NCBI GenBank assembly: GCA_040255465.1
Contig: JBDZVA010000003.1
Coordinates: 813,198-877,197, forward strand
Direction of reading: 5' to 3'
Origin: UBA5793 sp040255465
GTDB taxonomy: Bacteria; Planctomycetota; Phycisphaerae; Phycisphaerales; UBA5793
Length of the DNA stretch: 64,000 bases
In this document: positions 34,601-44,150 of the stretch, piece by piece
Layout: every line of letters begins with the position of its first letter
Numbering within the stretch: position 1 is the first letter of the stretch
Notes under the pieces: generated by a model
What the model was told of the DNA's origin: nothing
The model's input: the letters and a program-made list of their open reading frames with translations, nothing else
The model's database searches: none
Translations under genes and position numbers: made by a program

Positions 34601-35783
34601 CGCCCCGACCCGGTACGCACTCGTGCGCGACAATCGAAACATGGTCGGCTACGACACGACCAACGCGGCCCGCTTCATCGAGATACTCGATTCACCATCC
34701 AAGGAATTGCTGGCCGTGGACGGCGACGTCGCCTTGCTGGCCGTCCTCTCCAGCCGTGGCGATCGCGTCGTTGAGGCGTATGACATGGCCAATGAGCGCA
34801 CGCTCTGGCGATCCCCATCGTTCGAGGCGTGGTTCAGCGGGCAGGCGGTGACCTCCAACGGCCAGTTGAGACCGCTACTGCTGGGTGATCGCATTGTGTT
34901 CGCCGAGGAGACGGGGCGCATCGGCTGCCTCAATCGCCACACCGGCGCCGTCGAGTGGGCGGTGACGACGGCGATCGACTCGATGAAGTTTGTCGGCGCC
35001 ACCGACTCACTCATCATGGTCGCGGGAGAGAATCAAAGCGGTGGAGGCAGGCGCGGCCGGCGCGAAGTGGAGTCGAACCACGTGCTGTTGATCCGGCCTG
35101 AAACTGGTGCGACGATCACCGACCTGCAGACGGATCGCTTTGCGCCGCTCGACTTTGCCGCGGTAAGTTCGCGCGGCGAGGTCGTGTACGCCTCGCTGGG
35201 GCGGCTGTACTGCTATGACGCGCTCCGCGGCCGGCAGCGCTGGTCGATCAGCGACGATGCATTTGTTGATCCGTTGTGGTCCGGGCTCATGGGCTCGAAT
35301 CTGCTGCTCTTCCGCAGCGAAGGGCAGGCGGTCTTCATCGATCTCCAGACGGCGACGATGACGCCCCAGCCGTTGATCGCCCCCATCGAGCGCGCCGAAT
35401 CTTCCGTAACCCAGATCATCCCGCATGCGGATCGATATGTCCTCAAGACGCACAACGGCGTCTATGTCATCGAAGGCGACGGGTCCGTCACCGGGCTCAT
35501 GGCGGGCTCGGGGGCCATGACAGCGACGGTGCAGGGCGTGGCGTGTGCCACCGATCGCATCATCGCGGTGCTGACCATCGACAACGCGGCGCGCGGCCTG
35601 CCGCGATCCGTCGAGATCCACACGCTGGACCTCTCGGGGCGTCGGCTGGACCGGCCCTACGAACTCGATGACCGCACCGAGCTGCCGCGGCCCGATGGCG
35701 TGCAGGTGCTCGACGGCTGGGTCGTCCTGGACGCAGGTCGGGACATCATCTTCATGCCGGCTCAGGTGAGCGACGGGCCGTAG
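31620..35783 (+). CDS. Giant exported PQQ-like beta-propeller protein with TPR region
   Basis: The 1,387-residue protein has an N-terminal signal segment (LSLVLFFVVLSRLSPLAGG). Residues about 30-230 are helical, TPR-like. A first PQQ-type propeller follows at about 240-690, with repeats such as LTALDRFDGRERWSADY, LVAVELATGRRVWHQHL and MTAIDARSGLVRWLRV. A helical TPR block covers about 690-970, and a second propeller about 1000-1380 (YDMANERTLWRSP, CLNRHTGAVEWAV, YCYDALRGRQRWSI). The A-D-G-W spacing is typical of PQQ_2/BamB-like repeats, which usually serve protein contacts, not PQQ binding. It is probably periplasmic and lineage-specific. Confidence 0.85.
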   Translation: MLKPTSDHELCKRIWLSLVLFFVVLSRLSPLAGGQIVAPTPVFTDDSPEAAQWFDRAHDQIGTGNTAEALRLYQRLLDQFPYRLLRTSEGDDSFVSVRNAVQNALIDQPDVLAAYVETNEPVARRLLDEGRSERVFVSLFLTPSGLNASLDLAESMLIRARFDFAADILSQCERHPSLKGDLSARWASLCVLTGVYGQLPSLVDHAVSAAQSGPDAGRLRSLAESLAGAFSPPQESRAISSADAPDRATLRQMGKSPTWRYDLQTPRSAPTGGRRNTFPNAPDPRSDEDSARLLSIIPVVTSDFVYIHNGVTLTALDRFDGRERWSADYRLTTTPDSGRYGGMFDTISIQNDPTIAALEQDRVVAIVTRPPVNDPDLRTLLVCHDASSGRRLWTITPGAVHTELNGATFVGVPVVHDGLVLVAVRKQTLRLASDYLVAVELATGRRVWHQHLASSAIFGYYAVLPSTRPLVVDGTAYYSTPLGAMTAIDARSGLVRWLRVREPFGARMRGDLTPPSTYDTMLMTPIGLVGFTPSRRGIVVLDPQTGEQRSFHASSSWGDPLYLVLTDDALLAVGPPVPGSSIVRLALEDLDSPVSDWSPLRPDEFINGRVTAGSGRVFVPTNQRLRILDNQAKELESVEINQLAVPVLVGGEVLLASVDRLESYIPYEVGEPHLRARLESNPHDPNPAISLARLAFQHRRLDALMSSIDRAIDIINADPLSEINSTAQQRLFAGLLDMAPHSVLPDELSNAIYYRMELLAASPQQRLAYLLSHASSLAQAGQFAAAIDSYQSILTTPALVDEPWEEAGSTRPAGDVARLRLSNVIAAGHRDLYRPYEDTAQREFEIAKAQDRAEELLKVARRYPLAQVASNACIAASQLLRSQAEDASAAAGLRFALGLNPPQPALNRVRSELLQLYESKDQWFEGLQLLRSIERTDAAANIPLGEGRVLSLDQWRQRFEQRRAGSDRLPRIGSLGQLADIKEGQLLMTPVIGRAPTRYALVRDNRNMVGYDTTNAARFIEILDSPSKELLAVDGDVALLAVLSSRGDRVVEAYDMANERTLWRSPSFEAWFSGQAVTSNGQLRPLLLGDRIVFAEETGRIGCLNRHTGAVEWAVTTAIDSMKFVGATDSLIMVAGENQSGGGRRGRREVESNHVLLIRPETGATITDLQTDRFAPLDFAAVSSRGEVVYASLGRLYCYDALRGRQRWSISDDAFVDPLWSGLMGSNLLLFRSEGQAVFIDLQTATMTPQPLIAPIERAESSVTQIIPHADRYVLKTHNGVYVIEGDGSVTGLMAGSGAMTATVQGVACATDRIIAVLTIDNAARGLPRSVEIHTLDLSGRRLDRPYELDDRTELPRPDGVQVLDGWVVLDAGRDIIFMPAQVSDGP

Positions 35784-35871
35784 GCGCCTCGCGCCAGGAT
35801 CCGTCCTTCCCGCCGGCTATTGGCTGTCATCGTGCCCCGGGGCATTCCAACGTTCCTACACTTGGCCCGTC

Positions 35872-36126
35872 ATGACGAACTACGAAACGACAAGCCTTCA
35901 CGTCATCCGCATGTGGTGCGAAGCCAACGGCTACTGGCCGGGACACGTGCCGGGCGACTCCTCGCGCATCCGAGTGGGCGGCGGCACCTTTGCGCCTCCC
36001 GAAGAGCTCGAACTCATGGACTGGGAAGACTGGTACGAACAGTTCAGCAAGCGTCAGCTCAAGTTTGTCTATGACCCCACGCAGGGGTGGTACGACCTCC
36101 AGTCGCGCAACGTCAAGCCGGATTGA
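35872..36126 (+). CDS. Small conserved hypothetical protein
   Basis: An 84-residue protein, rich in aromatic and acidic residues (HVIRMWCEANGYWPGHVPGD, LMDWEDWYEQFSKRQLKFVYD in parts). The compact composition suggests a folded small cytosolic domain. No family is recognised. It lies between the giant propeller gene and the kinase gene on the same strand. Confidence comes from its composition and clear ATG. Confidence 0.65.
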   Translation: MTNYETTSLHVIRMWCEANGYWPGHVPGDSSRIRVGGGTFAPPEELELMDWEDWYEQFSKRQLKFVYDPTQGWYDLQSRNVKPD

Positions 36127-36346
36127 CGGCCACTGTGGTTCAAGGCCCCGCCTCACCTCTACGGCGCTGATCGCCATCTTGCCCATCGTCACCGACACGA
36201 CGATGCGCCCCTGACTCCAGAGATGCGCCGTCCGACTGAACCTCTCACGCCGTCAGCCCGTGTGCCAGGTGGGTTTTCGGGGTTCCACGGCGTTACTATG
36301 CTCACAAAAGCCCGATGTGGCGTCGGGGGTTGCTGGAGGCGGCAAT

Positions 36347-39300
36347 GTGAGCGATTCTCTGACGCGCAATGCGGAGGCGATTTACCGCGAGGCGTGTCAG
36401 CGCTCCGGTCCTGAGCGCCATGCGTACCTCGACCGCGCCTGCGGTGAGAACACGGCGCTTCGCCGAGAGGTTGAGGCACTGCTCGGTGACGGAGGCGAGC
36501 CGGCGGCGGAGACCCCGACAGTATCCATCGATGCGGATGCGACGCCACCTGCGGCGGAACAACGCGAGCACGTCCATCGCGCCATGCACAGCGAACAGCC
36601 TGGCCAGATGATCGGCCGCTACAAACTGCTGGAGCGCATCGGCGAGGGTGGATTCGGAACAGTCTGGGCCGCCGAGCAGAAAGTGCCGGTTAAGCGTCGA
36701 GTCGCGATCAAGATCATCAAACTGGGCATGGACACGAAGCAGGTGATCGCCCGCTTCGAGGCCGAGCGCCAGGCGCTGGCGATGATGGACCATCCCAACA
36801 TTGCCAAGGTGCTCGATGGCGGCAGCACCGAGGCTGGTCGCCCGTACTTCGTCATGGAACTGGTTAAGGGTGTGCCGATTCTCGACTATTGCGACACGGA
36901 AAAGCTGCACACGCGCATCCGGCTGGAACTGTTCATAAAGGTTTGTCACGCCATTCAACACGCGCACCAGAAGGGCATCATCCACCGCGACATCAAGCCG
37001 ACCAACGTGCTCGTGACGCTGCACGACGGCAAGCCGGTTCCCAAAGTCATCGACTTCGGCATCGCCAAGGCGACCAACGCAGAACTGACTGAAAAGACGA
37101 TCTACACGCAGCACCGGCAGATGATCGGTACACCCGCGTACATGAGCCCGGAACAGGCCGAGATGAGCGGACTGGACATCGATACGCGCAGCGACATCTA
37201 CAGCCTCGGCGTGCTGCTCTACGAGTTACTCACGGGCACCACTCCCTTCGCCAACGACGAATTGATGAGCAAGGGGTTTGCGGAGATGATGCGCATCATC
37301 CGCGAAATCGAACCGCACCGGCCATCGACGCGACTCAGTTCACTCGGCAAGACCGCCACGCGCACCGCCGAACAACGCCGGATCGACATCAAGCGACTGG
37401 GCACGATGCTCCAGGGTGATCTGGACTGGATCGTGATGAAGTGTCTGGAGAAAGACCGCACGCGGCGCTACGACACCGCCAACGGATTGGCGATGGACAT
37501 CGAACGTCATCTTGCGGATGAACCGGTCATGGCGGGGCCTCCAAGCGCTTCGTACAAGCTGCGCAAATTCGTCAAGCGAAACCGCGGCCAGGTGATCGCC
37601 GCAAGCGTTGTCGCTGTAACGCTGATCCTGGGCGTCGTCGGAACGAGCGCGGGGATGATGTGGGCCCTGCGCGAAAAGCGCCGGGCGGACGGTGAGGCCA
37701 CCCGCGCCAATCTTGCGGCACAGGCGGAAGCCGAGGCGCGATCGGTTGCCGAATCCAATGAGCAGCGCGCAGAGCGCGAACTCGCCCGGGCAATCGAGAT
37801 CAAGCGATTGATTACAGAGATGCTCGCCAGGATTGACCCCGATACGGCCAAGGGCGCGGACATTACACTGCTTAAAGGCATTCTCGATGATGCGTCCGCC
37901 CGACTGAGTCACGGCGAAGTGAAGGATGAGCTGATCGCCGCCGAATTGCACAGTGTCGTCGGCAACGTCTACGAGAGCCTCGGGCTCTACTCAGAGGCCG
38001 ATCAGCATCTGCCCGTGGCGCTCGATATCCGGACGCGGCTGCTGGGCCCTGAGCATCCGGCCACGCTGGATGCCATGTGCTTCGTAGCCATTCTGCGACA
38101 GGACCAGGCTCGCTTTGTGGAAGCGGAGACGCTGTACCGCCGGGCACTGGAGGCTCAACAGCGTGTGCTGGGCGCGGATGACAGCCGAACACTGGGCACT
38201 ATGACCAATCTGGCGATCCTCTATCGCAACCAGGATCGCTTGGACGAAGCGGAACCGCTCTGTGTTCAGGCTCTCGAAACAAACCGACGCTCGCTGGGCG
38301 AAGAGCACCCCTTCACGCTCATCGCCATGACGAACCTCGCCATCCTCTACGAAAGACAGGGGCAACTTGAGAAGGCCGAGTCTCTATATCTCGAAGCGCT
38401 CGATCTTCAAACGCGTGCATTGGGTGAAGACAACAGTCAGACGTTGGGGACGCTGACCAACCTTGCGACGCTCTACCGAAAGCAGGGTCGGTACGCCGAG
38501 GCCGAACCGCTCACGATCAGATCGCTCGAGAGTAACCGGCATGTGCTCGGGAATGACCACCCCTTCACCTTGCGCGCCATGTCCGGTCTGGCGTCGTTGT
38601 ACAACGAGCTTCAACGGTATCCTGAGGCGGAGGCGCTGTACGACGAAGTGCTGCACGCGCGACTGCGCCTGCTCGGACCCGATCATCCCGACACGCTCAG
38701 CGCCCGCAGCGATCTGGCAAACCTCTACTTCAATCAGGGACGGCTTGATGAGGCCGAAACAGCCTACAAGGAAGCCCTGGACGACAGGCGACGCATTCTC
38801 GGCAAGAGCCATCCGAACACGTTGACAACAGAACAGAACCTCGCGGCGGTCTACTGGAGTCAGCAGCGTTTCTCGGAGGCCGAATCGCTCTTTCGCGAGG
38901 TGCTCAGTCTCAGACAAAGAGAATTCGGTGACGACGATCCAGCCACGCTTGACTCCATGAACACGCTTGCAGCGCTCATTCGCTACCAGGGGCGCGTGGA
39001 CGAGGCCGAACCGTACCTCGAGAAAGTGCTGAAGGGTCGAGAGCGGGTGTTGGGGTTGGAGGCTCCCGAAACACTCCAGAGCATGAGCATGCTCGCAACT
39101 TCCTATGAAGACAATGGCCGATATGCCGAGGCCGAAGCGTTGCTCCTCCAGACCATTGAACTGCAGAAGAAAGTGCTCGGTCTCGAGAATCGATCAACGC
39201 TTGGCACGATCACCAATGCAGGTCGGTTCTACTTCGGCCGGGGAAGATACGAGCAGGCCGCCACCATGTACGAGACGAGCGTGCCCGTCATGAAGCGTGT

Positions 39301-39766
39301 GCTGGGTATGGAAGATCCCTGGACAGGGTACGCCATCCGGGGACTCGCGAACTCGTACCTGTACCTCGACCGGCGCGGCGAGGCGCTGGCGCAGTTGCAG
39401 GGATTGCTCGAGGCCGAGGTGGTGCGAGCCGAAGCGCGTGATGCAGATGCCGGCACCTTGAACAGCGCCGCGAGGCGTCTGCTGACTGACGAATTCGAAG
39501 AGCTGCGCGATCCGCTGAGGGCGCTCGGACTGGCCCAGCGAGCGTGCGCCATCGAGGAGGCTGCCAATGGCCCGAAACTCGCCGTCTACCTCGACACGCT
39601 GGCCCTGGCGCAGCACCTGACGGGAGACACGAACGCGGCGGTGGCCACGCAGCAGCATGCGGTAGATCTTCAACCTGATAATGCCGAACTGCAGACAACG
39701 CTGGCCAAGTACAAGGCCGCGCTGGCCCCCGATGACGGCCGGAGCGGCGAACACCCCGACCACTGA
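36347..39766 (+). CDS. Transmembrane Ser/Thr protein kinase with kinesin-light-chain-type TPRs
   Basis: I set the start at the GTG at 36347, preceded by GGAGGCGG, giving 1,139 residues; the longer frame has no homology. A short helical region precedes the Hanks-type kinase domain: glycine loop GEGGFGTVW near 97, lysine in VAIKI at 122, HRDIKPTN with Asp 215, DFG at 236 and GTPAYMSPEQ. The catalytic residues look intact. A single membrane segment follows at about 415-440, then an arginine-rich coiled stretch, then at least ten 42-residue TPRs of the TPR_10/12 type (A-LYR-AL-...-LG-DHPDTL). Planctomycetes carry many such kinases; the TPR part is probably extracytoplasmic and gathers ligands or partners. 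Confidence 0.92.
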   Translation: MSDSLTRNAEAIYREACQRSGPERHAYLDRACGENTALRREVEALLGDGGEPAAETPTVSIDADATPPAAEQREHVHRAMHSEQPGQMIGRYKLLERIGEGGFGTVWAAEQKVPVKRRVAIKIIKLGMDTKQVIARFEAERQALAMMDHPNIAKVLDGGSTEAGRPYFVMELVKGVPILDYCDTEKLHTRIRLELFIKVCHAIQHAHQKGIIHRDIKPTNVLVTLHDGKPVPKVIDFGIAKATNAELTEKTIYTQHRQMIGTPAYMSPEQAEMSGLDIDTRSDIYSLGVLLYELLTGTTPFANDELMSKGFAEMMRIIREIEPHRPSTRLSSLGKTATRTAEQRRIDIKRLGTMLQGDLDWIVMKCLEKDRTRRYDTANGLAMDIERHLADEPVMAGPPSASYKLRKFVKRNRGQVIAASVVAVTLILGVVGTSAGMMWALREKRRADGEATRANLAAQAEAEARSVAESNEQRAERELARAIEIKRLITEMLARIDPDTAKGADITLLKGILDDASARLSHGEVKDELIAAELHSVVGNVYESLGLYSEADQHLPVALDIRTRLLGPEHPATLDAMCFVAILRQDQARFVEAETLYRRALEAQQRVLGADDSRTLGTMTNLAILYRNQDRLDEAEPLCVQALETNRRSLGEEHPFTLIAMTNLAILYERQGQLEKAESLYLEALDLQTRALGEDNSQTLGTLTNLATLYRKQGRYAEAEPLTIRSLESNRHVLGNDHPFTLRAMSGLASLYNELQRYPEAEALYDEVLHARLRLLGPDHPDTLSARSDLANLYFNQGRLDEAETAYKEALDDRRRILGKSHPNTLTTEQNLAAVYWSQQRFSEAESLFREVLSLRQREFGDDDPATLDSMNTLAALIRYQGRVDEAEPYLEKVLKGRERVLGLEAPETLQSMSMLATSYEDNGRYAEAEALLLQTIELQKKVLGLENRSTLGTITNAGRFYFGRGRYEQAATMYETSVPVMKRVLGMEDPWTGYAIRGLANSYLYLDRRGEALAQLQGLLEAEVVRAEARDADAGTLNSAARRLLTDEFEELRDPLRALGLAQRACAIEEAANGPKLAVYLDTLALAQHLTGDTNAAVATQQHAVDLQPDNAELQTTLAKYKAALAPDDGRSGEHPDH

Positions 39767-39786
39767 TTGATGCGCGCGCGCCCGCT

Positions 39787-41052
39787 ATGATCCGCGCCAT
39801 GCTCCCATGGGGATCGGCCGACATTCCACTGCTGCTCATCCTGCCCGTCGCCGTGATCTGCAGCGCGGCGTTCAGCGGGAGTGAGACGGCCCTTTTTGGC
39901 CTGCGGGCCCACGAGCGCCACGACCTTGCGGGGCAGAGCGATGCCGTGTCGCGCGCCGCCACCACCCTGCTGGCCAACCCGCGTATGCTGCTCATCACGC
40001 TGCTGCTGGGCAACATGACGGTCAACGTCGTTTACTTCGTCGTCAGTTCCGTGCTGCTGCTGCGCATCGATCCCTCGACTTCATCACCGGCGGTCGGTTT
40101 GGCCGCCTCCGTCGTCCTGCTCGCGGTCATCATCCTCTTTGGCGAGGTGATGCCCAAACTGGTCGCCGCCCGGCACAGCCGGATGTGGGTGCGCCTGGCC
40201 GCGGTGCCCTTGCTTGGCCTGCACGGCTTCCTCGCGCCGCTGCGCCTGCCGCTGAGCCGATTTGTCATCGAGCCGCTCATTCGTCTCGGCGTGAGCCCCG
40301 GCCGGCTGCTGGCCATCAGTCACGACGAACTTGATTCGCTGCTGGAGATCTCGCGCGACGCCGACGTGATCGACCGCGACGAGTACGAACTGCTCAGCGA
40401 CATCGTCCGCCTCAGCCGCCAGACGACGCGCGACATCATGACGCCGCGCGTCCGCATGGGTGCGTTTCCGCTGGACATCGATCGCGCCCAGTTGCTTGAA
40501 GCCGTGCGCCAGTCGCGCCTGCCGCGCGTGCCGATTTATGACGGCAGCCTGGACATGATCGTCGGCGTGCTCAATCTGCGGCGCTTCATGCTCGACCAAT
40601 CGCTCACCGTCCGCAAGGCGATGGACCCGCCGACCTTTGTTCCCGAACTCGCCACGCTCGACCGGCTGCTCGACCACTTCCGCACGACACAGACCCGGCT
40701 GGCGATGGTCGTTGATGAATTCGGCCAGACGACGGGCCTGGTCACGCTGGATGACGTCATGAGCGAGTTGTACGGCCGGGCCGCCGAGCATGCGGCCGAC
40801 CAGCACCTGGTCATGCTCATCGGCATCGGCCGCTGGCTCATCGATGGCGACCTGAACATCCACGATTTCGCCGATGCATTCATGATCGATCTCGAGTCGC
40901 CGCGCGTCTCCACCGTCGCCGGGTTGGTCTCACACGAACTGGAGCGGGTGCCAAAGGTCGGCGACTCGGTCGTGGTCGGGGCCTACCGCCTGATGGTGCG
41001 CTCGGTGCGGCAATCGCGGGCCGTGTCGCTCGAAGTGGAGGCGATCACGTGA
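39787..41052 (+). CDS. CNNM/CBS-domain membrane protein (CorC/HlyC-like)
   Basis: The 421-residue protein has an N-terminal CNNM (DUF21) domain with three or four membrane segments, including the conserved FSGSETALFGL and EVMPKL motifs, then a CBS-domain pair (DIMTPRVRMGAF, LPRVPIYDGSLDMIVGVLNLR in parts, RLAMVVDEFGQTTGLVTLDDV in parts) and a C-terminal CorC/transporter-associated domain (WLIDGDLNIHDF). Relatives are implicated in magnesium or cobalt efflux. It overlaps the next gene, a paralogue, by four bases. Confidence 0.9.
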   Translation: MIRAMLPWGSADIPLLLILPVAVICSAAFSGSETALFGLRAHERHDLAGQSDAVSRAATTLLANPRMLLITLLLGNMTVNVVYFVVSSVLLLRIDPSTSSPAVGLAASVVLLAVIILFGEVMPKLVAARHSRMWVRLAAVPLLGLHGFLAPLRLPLSRFVIEPLIRLGVSPGRLLAISHDELDSLLEISRDADVIDRDEYELLSDIVRLSRQTTRDIMTPRVRMGAFPLDIDRAQLLEAVRQSRLPRVPIYDGSLDMIVGVLNLRRFMLDQSLTVRKAMDPPTFVPELATLDRLLDHFRTTQTRLAMVVDEFGQTTGLVTLDDVMSELYGRAAEHAADQHLVMLIGIGRWLIDGDLNIHDFADAFMIDLESPRVSTVAGLVSHELERVPKVGDSVVVGAYRLMVRSVRQSRAVSLEVEAIT

Positions 41053-42086
41053 TGCTCCTCGCCACGACTCCGGTTCCCGAAGCCATCACCGCGCCGCCGC
41101 AGTGGTGGATGTGGATTGTCTATTTTGTGGTCCTGCTGGTCGGGCTGCTTGGCTCGGCGATCTTTTCGGGATTCGAAACGGCCGTTTACTCCATGAGCCG
41201 CCTGCGCCTCATCGTGCGCCAGAGCCGCGGCGAACGGACGGCGAGCATTCTGCGCTCAGAGATCTCCGATGCCCAGCGCACGATCTCGACGCTGCTCATC
41301 TCCAACAACATCTGCAACTTCATGGTCTCGTTCGCCATCACCGCGATTCTCACGCGCCTGATGGGCTGGGGCGAGGTGAAGTCGATCCTCGCCCAGGCGA
41401 TGCTGCTCACGCCGCTGCTGTTCATCTTCGCGGAAACGATTCCCAAGGAGATCTGCCGCGCCCGCGCCGACGTGGTCGCCTACCCGCTCGCCCCCCTGCT
41501 GCGACTCGTGCGGCGGATTTACGACTTCAGCGGCATCCTCTGGTTCTTCCAGTCCTCCGGCCAGTGGCTCTCAAACCGCATCGGCGGCGAGATGAGCGGA
41601 GCCGTGCTCAGCGCCCGCGCCCGCATCGCAGCGCTCATCGAAGAAGGCGTCGGGCACGGCACGCTGTCAGCGAGGCAGACGGACATCGTCGATCGCGCGT
41701 TGTCGCTGCGGCAGATCTCCGCCGAGAGCCGCATGGTTCCATGGCAGGTCGTGCAGACGCTTCGCGCCGGCGACACGCTCGAATCACTGCGCAAGCGCCA
41801 CGCCAGCCTGGGATACGCCCGCTATCCCGTCGTTGATGAAGTCGGCAAAGTGCTGGGGGTGGTTGACCTGATCGACATCATCGCCGGAGGCGAGGGCGCC
41901 ACGGCCGGGAGCGTCTGTCGCCCCGCGCCGTTTGCCGGCGAATCGATCGACGCGCGGGCGGCCATCGCCATGCTGCGCCGGATCGGGGCCGTCATGGGCG
42001 TCGTCGGCACACCCGAACTGCCGCGCGGCATCATCACCCTGCGCGGCCTCGTCGAGCCGCTCATGGCGGAAGAAGACGGCGAATAG
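41049..42086 (+). CDS. Second CNNM-domain membrane protein, without the CorC domain
   Basis: This 345-residue paralogue of the preceding protein has the CNNM membrane domain (FSGFETAVYSMSRLRL, FIFAETIPKEICRARADVVAYPL in parts) and a CBS pair (ESRMVPWQVVQTL, YARYPVVDEVGKVLGVVDLID in parts) but ends without the CorC-like domain. It starts at a GTG that overlaps the previous stop (GTGA), with an ATG as the next codon. The two may assemble as a heteromeric CNNM transporter. A perfect hairpin follows 21 bases after the stop. Confidence 0.87.
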   Translation: MMLLATTPVPEAITAPPQWWMWIVYFVVLLVGLLGSAIFSGFETAVYSMSRLRLIVRQSRGERTASILRSEISDAQRTISTLLISNNICNFMVSFAITAILTRLMGWGEVKSILAQAMLLTPLLFIFAETIPKEICRARADVVAYPLAPLLRLVRRIYDFSGILWFFQSSGQWLSNRIGGEMSGAVLSARARIAALIEEGVGHGTLSARQTDIVDRALSLRQISAESRMVPWQVVQTLRAGDTLESLRKRHASLGYARYPVVDEVGKVLGVVDLIDIIAGGEGATAGSVCRPAPFAGESIDARAAIAMLRRIGAVMGVVGTPELPRGIITLRGLVEPLMAEEDGE

Positions 42087-42107
42087 ACGCCCGGCGCCGA
42101 GAAAGAC

Positions 42108-42138
42108 TGAAGGCCATGTTCATTGAACATGGCCTTCA
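42108..42138. terminator. Bidirectional terminator between CNNM and moxR genes
   Basis: A perfect 15-base-pair stem with a single central base: TGAAGGCCATGTTCA and its complement. The reverse strand continues CAGTCTTTCTC, a partial T-run. It lies between two convergent genes. Its central CATGTTCA-N-TGAACATG core is shared with the hairpin behind rpsA. Confidence 0.75.
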
Positions 42139-42166
42139 AAACACATGTGCATTCATGCAGCAATGA

Positions 42167-43186
<1,020 letters not shown>

Positions 43187-43290
43187 GCGAATCCTCCTCG
43201 TGTGTGCGATGATAGGCGGCGGCGCGCGGCGCGGAAGTGCCGGGCCGGGCGCGAGTTTTGCACATTATTCGTTGAGTGGCCCGGCCGCTT

Positions 43291-44034
43291 TCATTCGATC
43301 GCGTACTCCAGCGTCACCACGGCTTTGGTCACCTTGCGCAGACTGTCGGTGTCGTTGATGCCCGTCGAACTCACCTCCGTCGAGTGGGCCGGCGTGATCT
43401 GAAAGACCCCCTGACTGGCGCCGCGCAGCGAGCCGACGGTGTTGGGGCTGCCCGTGACGAGCCGCACCGCCCGCTCGTGGCCGTTGGCGGTGGCCTCGGC
43501 GAGCAGTTCGAGTTTGAGATCGTCGAGTTTGGTGTAGAGGTAGCGCGGCGACTCGGCCTGCAGTTCGACGCCCTGCCCGATCAATGCACTCACATCCCGC
43601 GCCGCATCGGCAATGGTCTGCACCTGTGTCGATTCGATCGACAGCCGCTGTGTGAGCACGTAGGACTCGATGGCGTTGGTCAGGTTGCCCTTCTCATCGC
43701 GCCCGCGCAGCGTGTCGATCTCCACCGGCGCCAGCGCCACGCTCGACGCCTCGAAGCCCTTGCCCGCGAGGTACTCGAGCAGTCGCGTGCGATCGCGCTC
43801 GAGGCGCGCGTAGGCGCTGGCGAGATCCGCCTCGCGACTGACAAGCCCGGCCGACCACGTGGCCAGATCGGATGTAATGTCGCGCTCGGCATATCCCTTG
43901 ACGGTGATCGTCTGCCCCCTGATGCGGACGCGCTCGAAACTCCGCCGCGCCAGTTGCGTGGAGATGACGACGCTGACGGGCAGTGTGAGGCCGAAGATGA
44001 TGAGCCAGAAGAGATTGAGGCGCGACGATGACAT
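43291..44034 (-). CDS. SIMPL (DUF541) domain protein
   Basis: The 247-residue protein has an N-terminal signal anchor (LFWLIIFGLTLPVSVVIS) and a SIMPL domain: ITVKGYAERDITSDLATWSA, VLTQRLSIES, LDDLKLELLAEATANGHERA. SIMPL-domain proteins are periplasmic or membrane-anchored and linked to oxidative stress, though mostly uncharacterised. It is 104 bases upstream of moxR on the same strand, so cotranscription is possible. The C-terminus ends with VTKAVVTLEYAIE, a full domain end. Confidence 0.88.
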   Translation of the reverse strand: MSSSRLNLFWLIIFGLTLPVSVVISTQLARRSFERVRIRGQTITVKGYAERDITSDLATWSAGLVSREADLASAYARLERDRTRLLEYLAGKGFEASSVALAPVEIDTLRGRDEKGNLTNAIESYVLTQRLSIESTQVQTIADAARDVSALIGQGVELQAESPRYLYTKLDDLKLELLAEATANGHERAVRLVTGSPNTVGSLRGASQGVFQITPAHSTEVSSTGINDTDSLRKVTKAVVTLEYAIE

Positions 44035-44150
44035 GACCGACTCCTGCGTGCGGCTGGGTGGGGAGAAATGAAATGCGGAAGCCAGCCACTATCGACGCAT
44101 CGCACTCGCTCGCCTGAATCGATAACTGCGGACGTGGACATGCTTGGCGA

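Noticed and set aside
31620..35783. Quinoprotein dehydrogenase
   Set aside because: The propeller repeats are of the PQQ type, but I see no PQQ/calcium-binding active-site residues or cytochrome domain, so a structural role is more likely.
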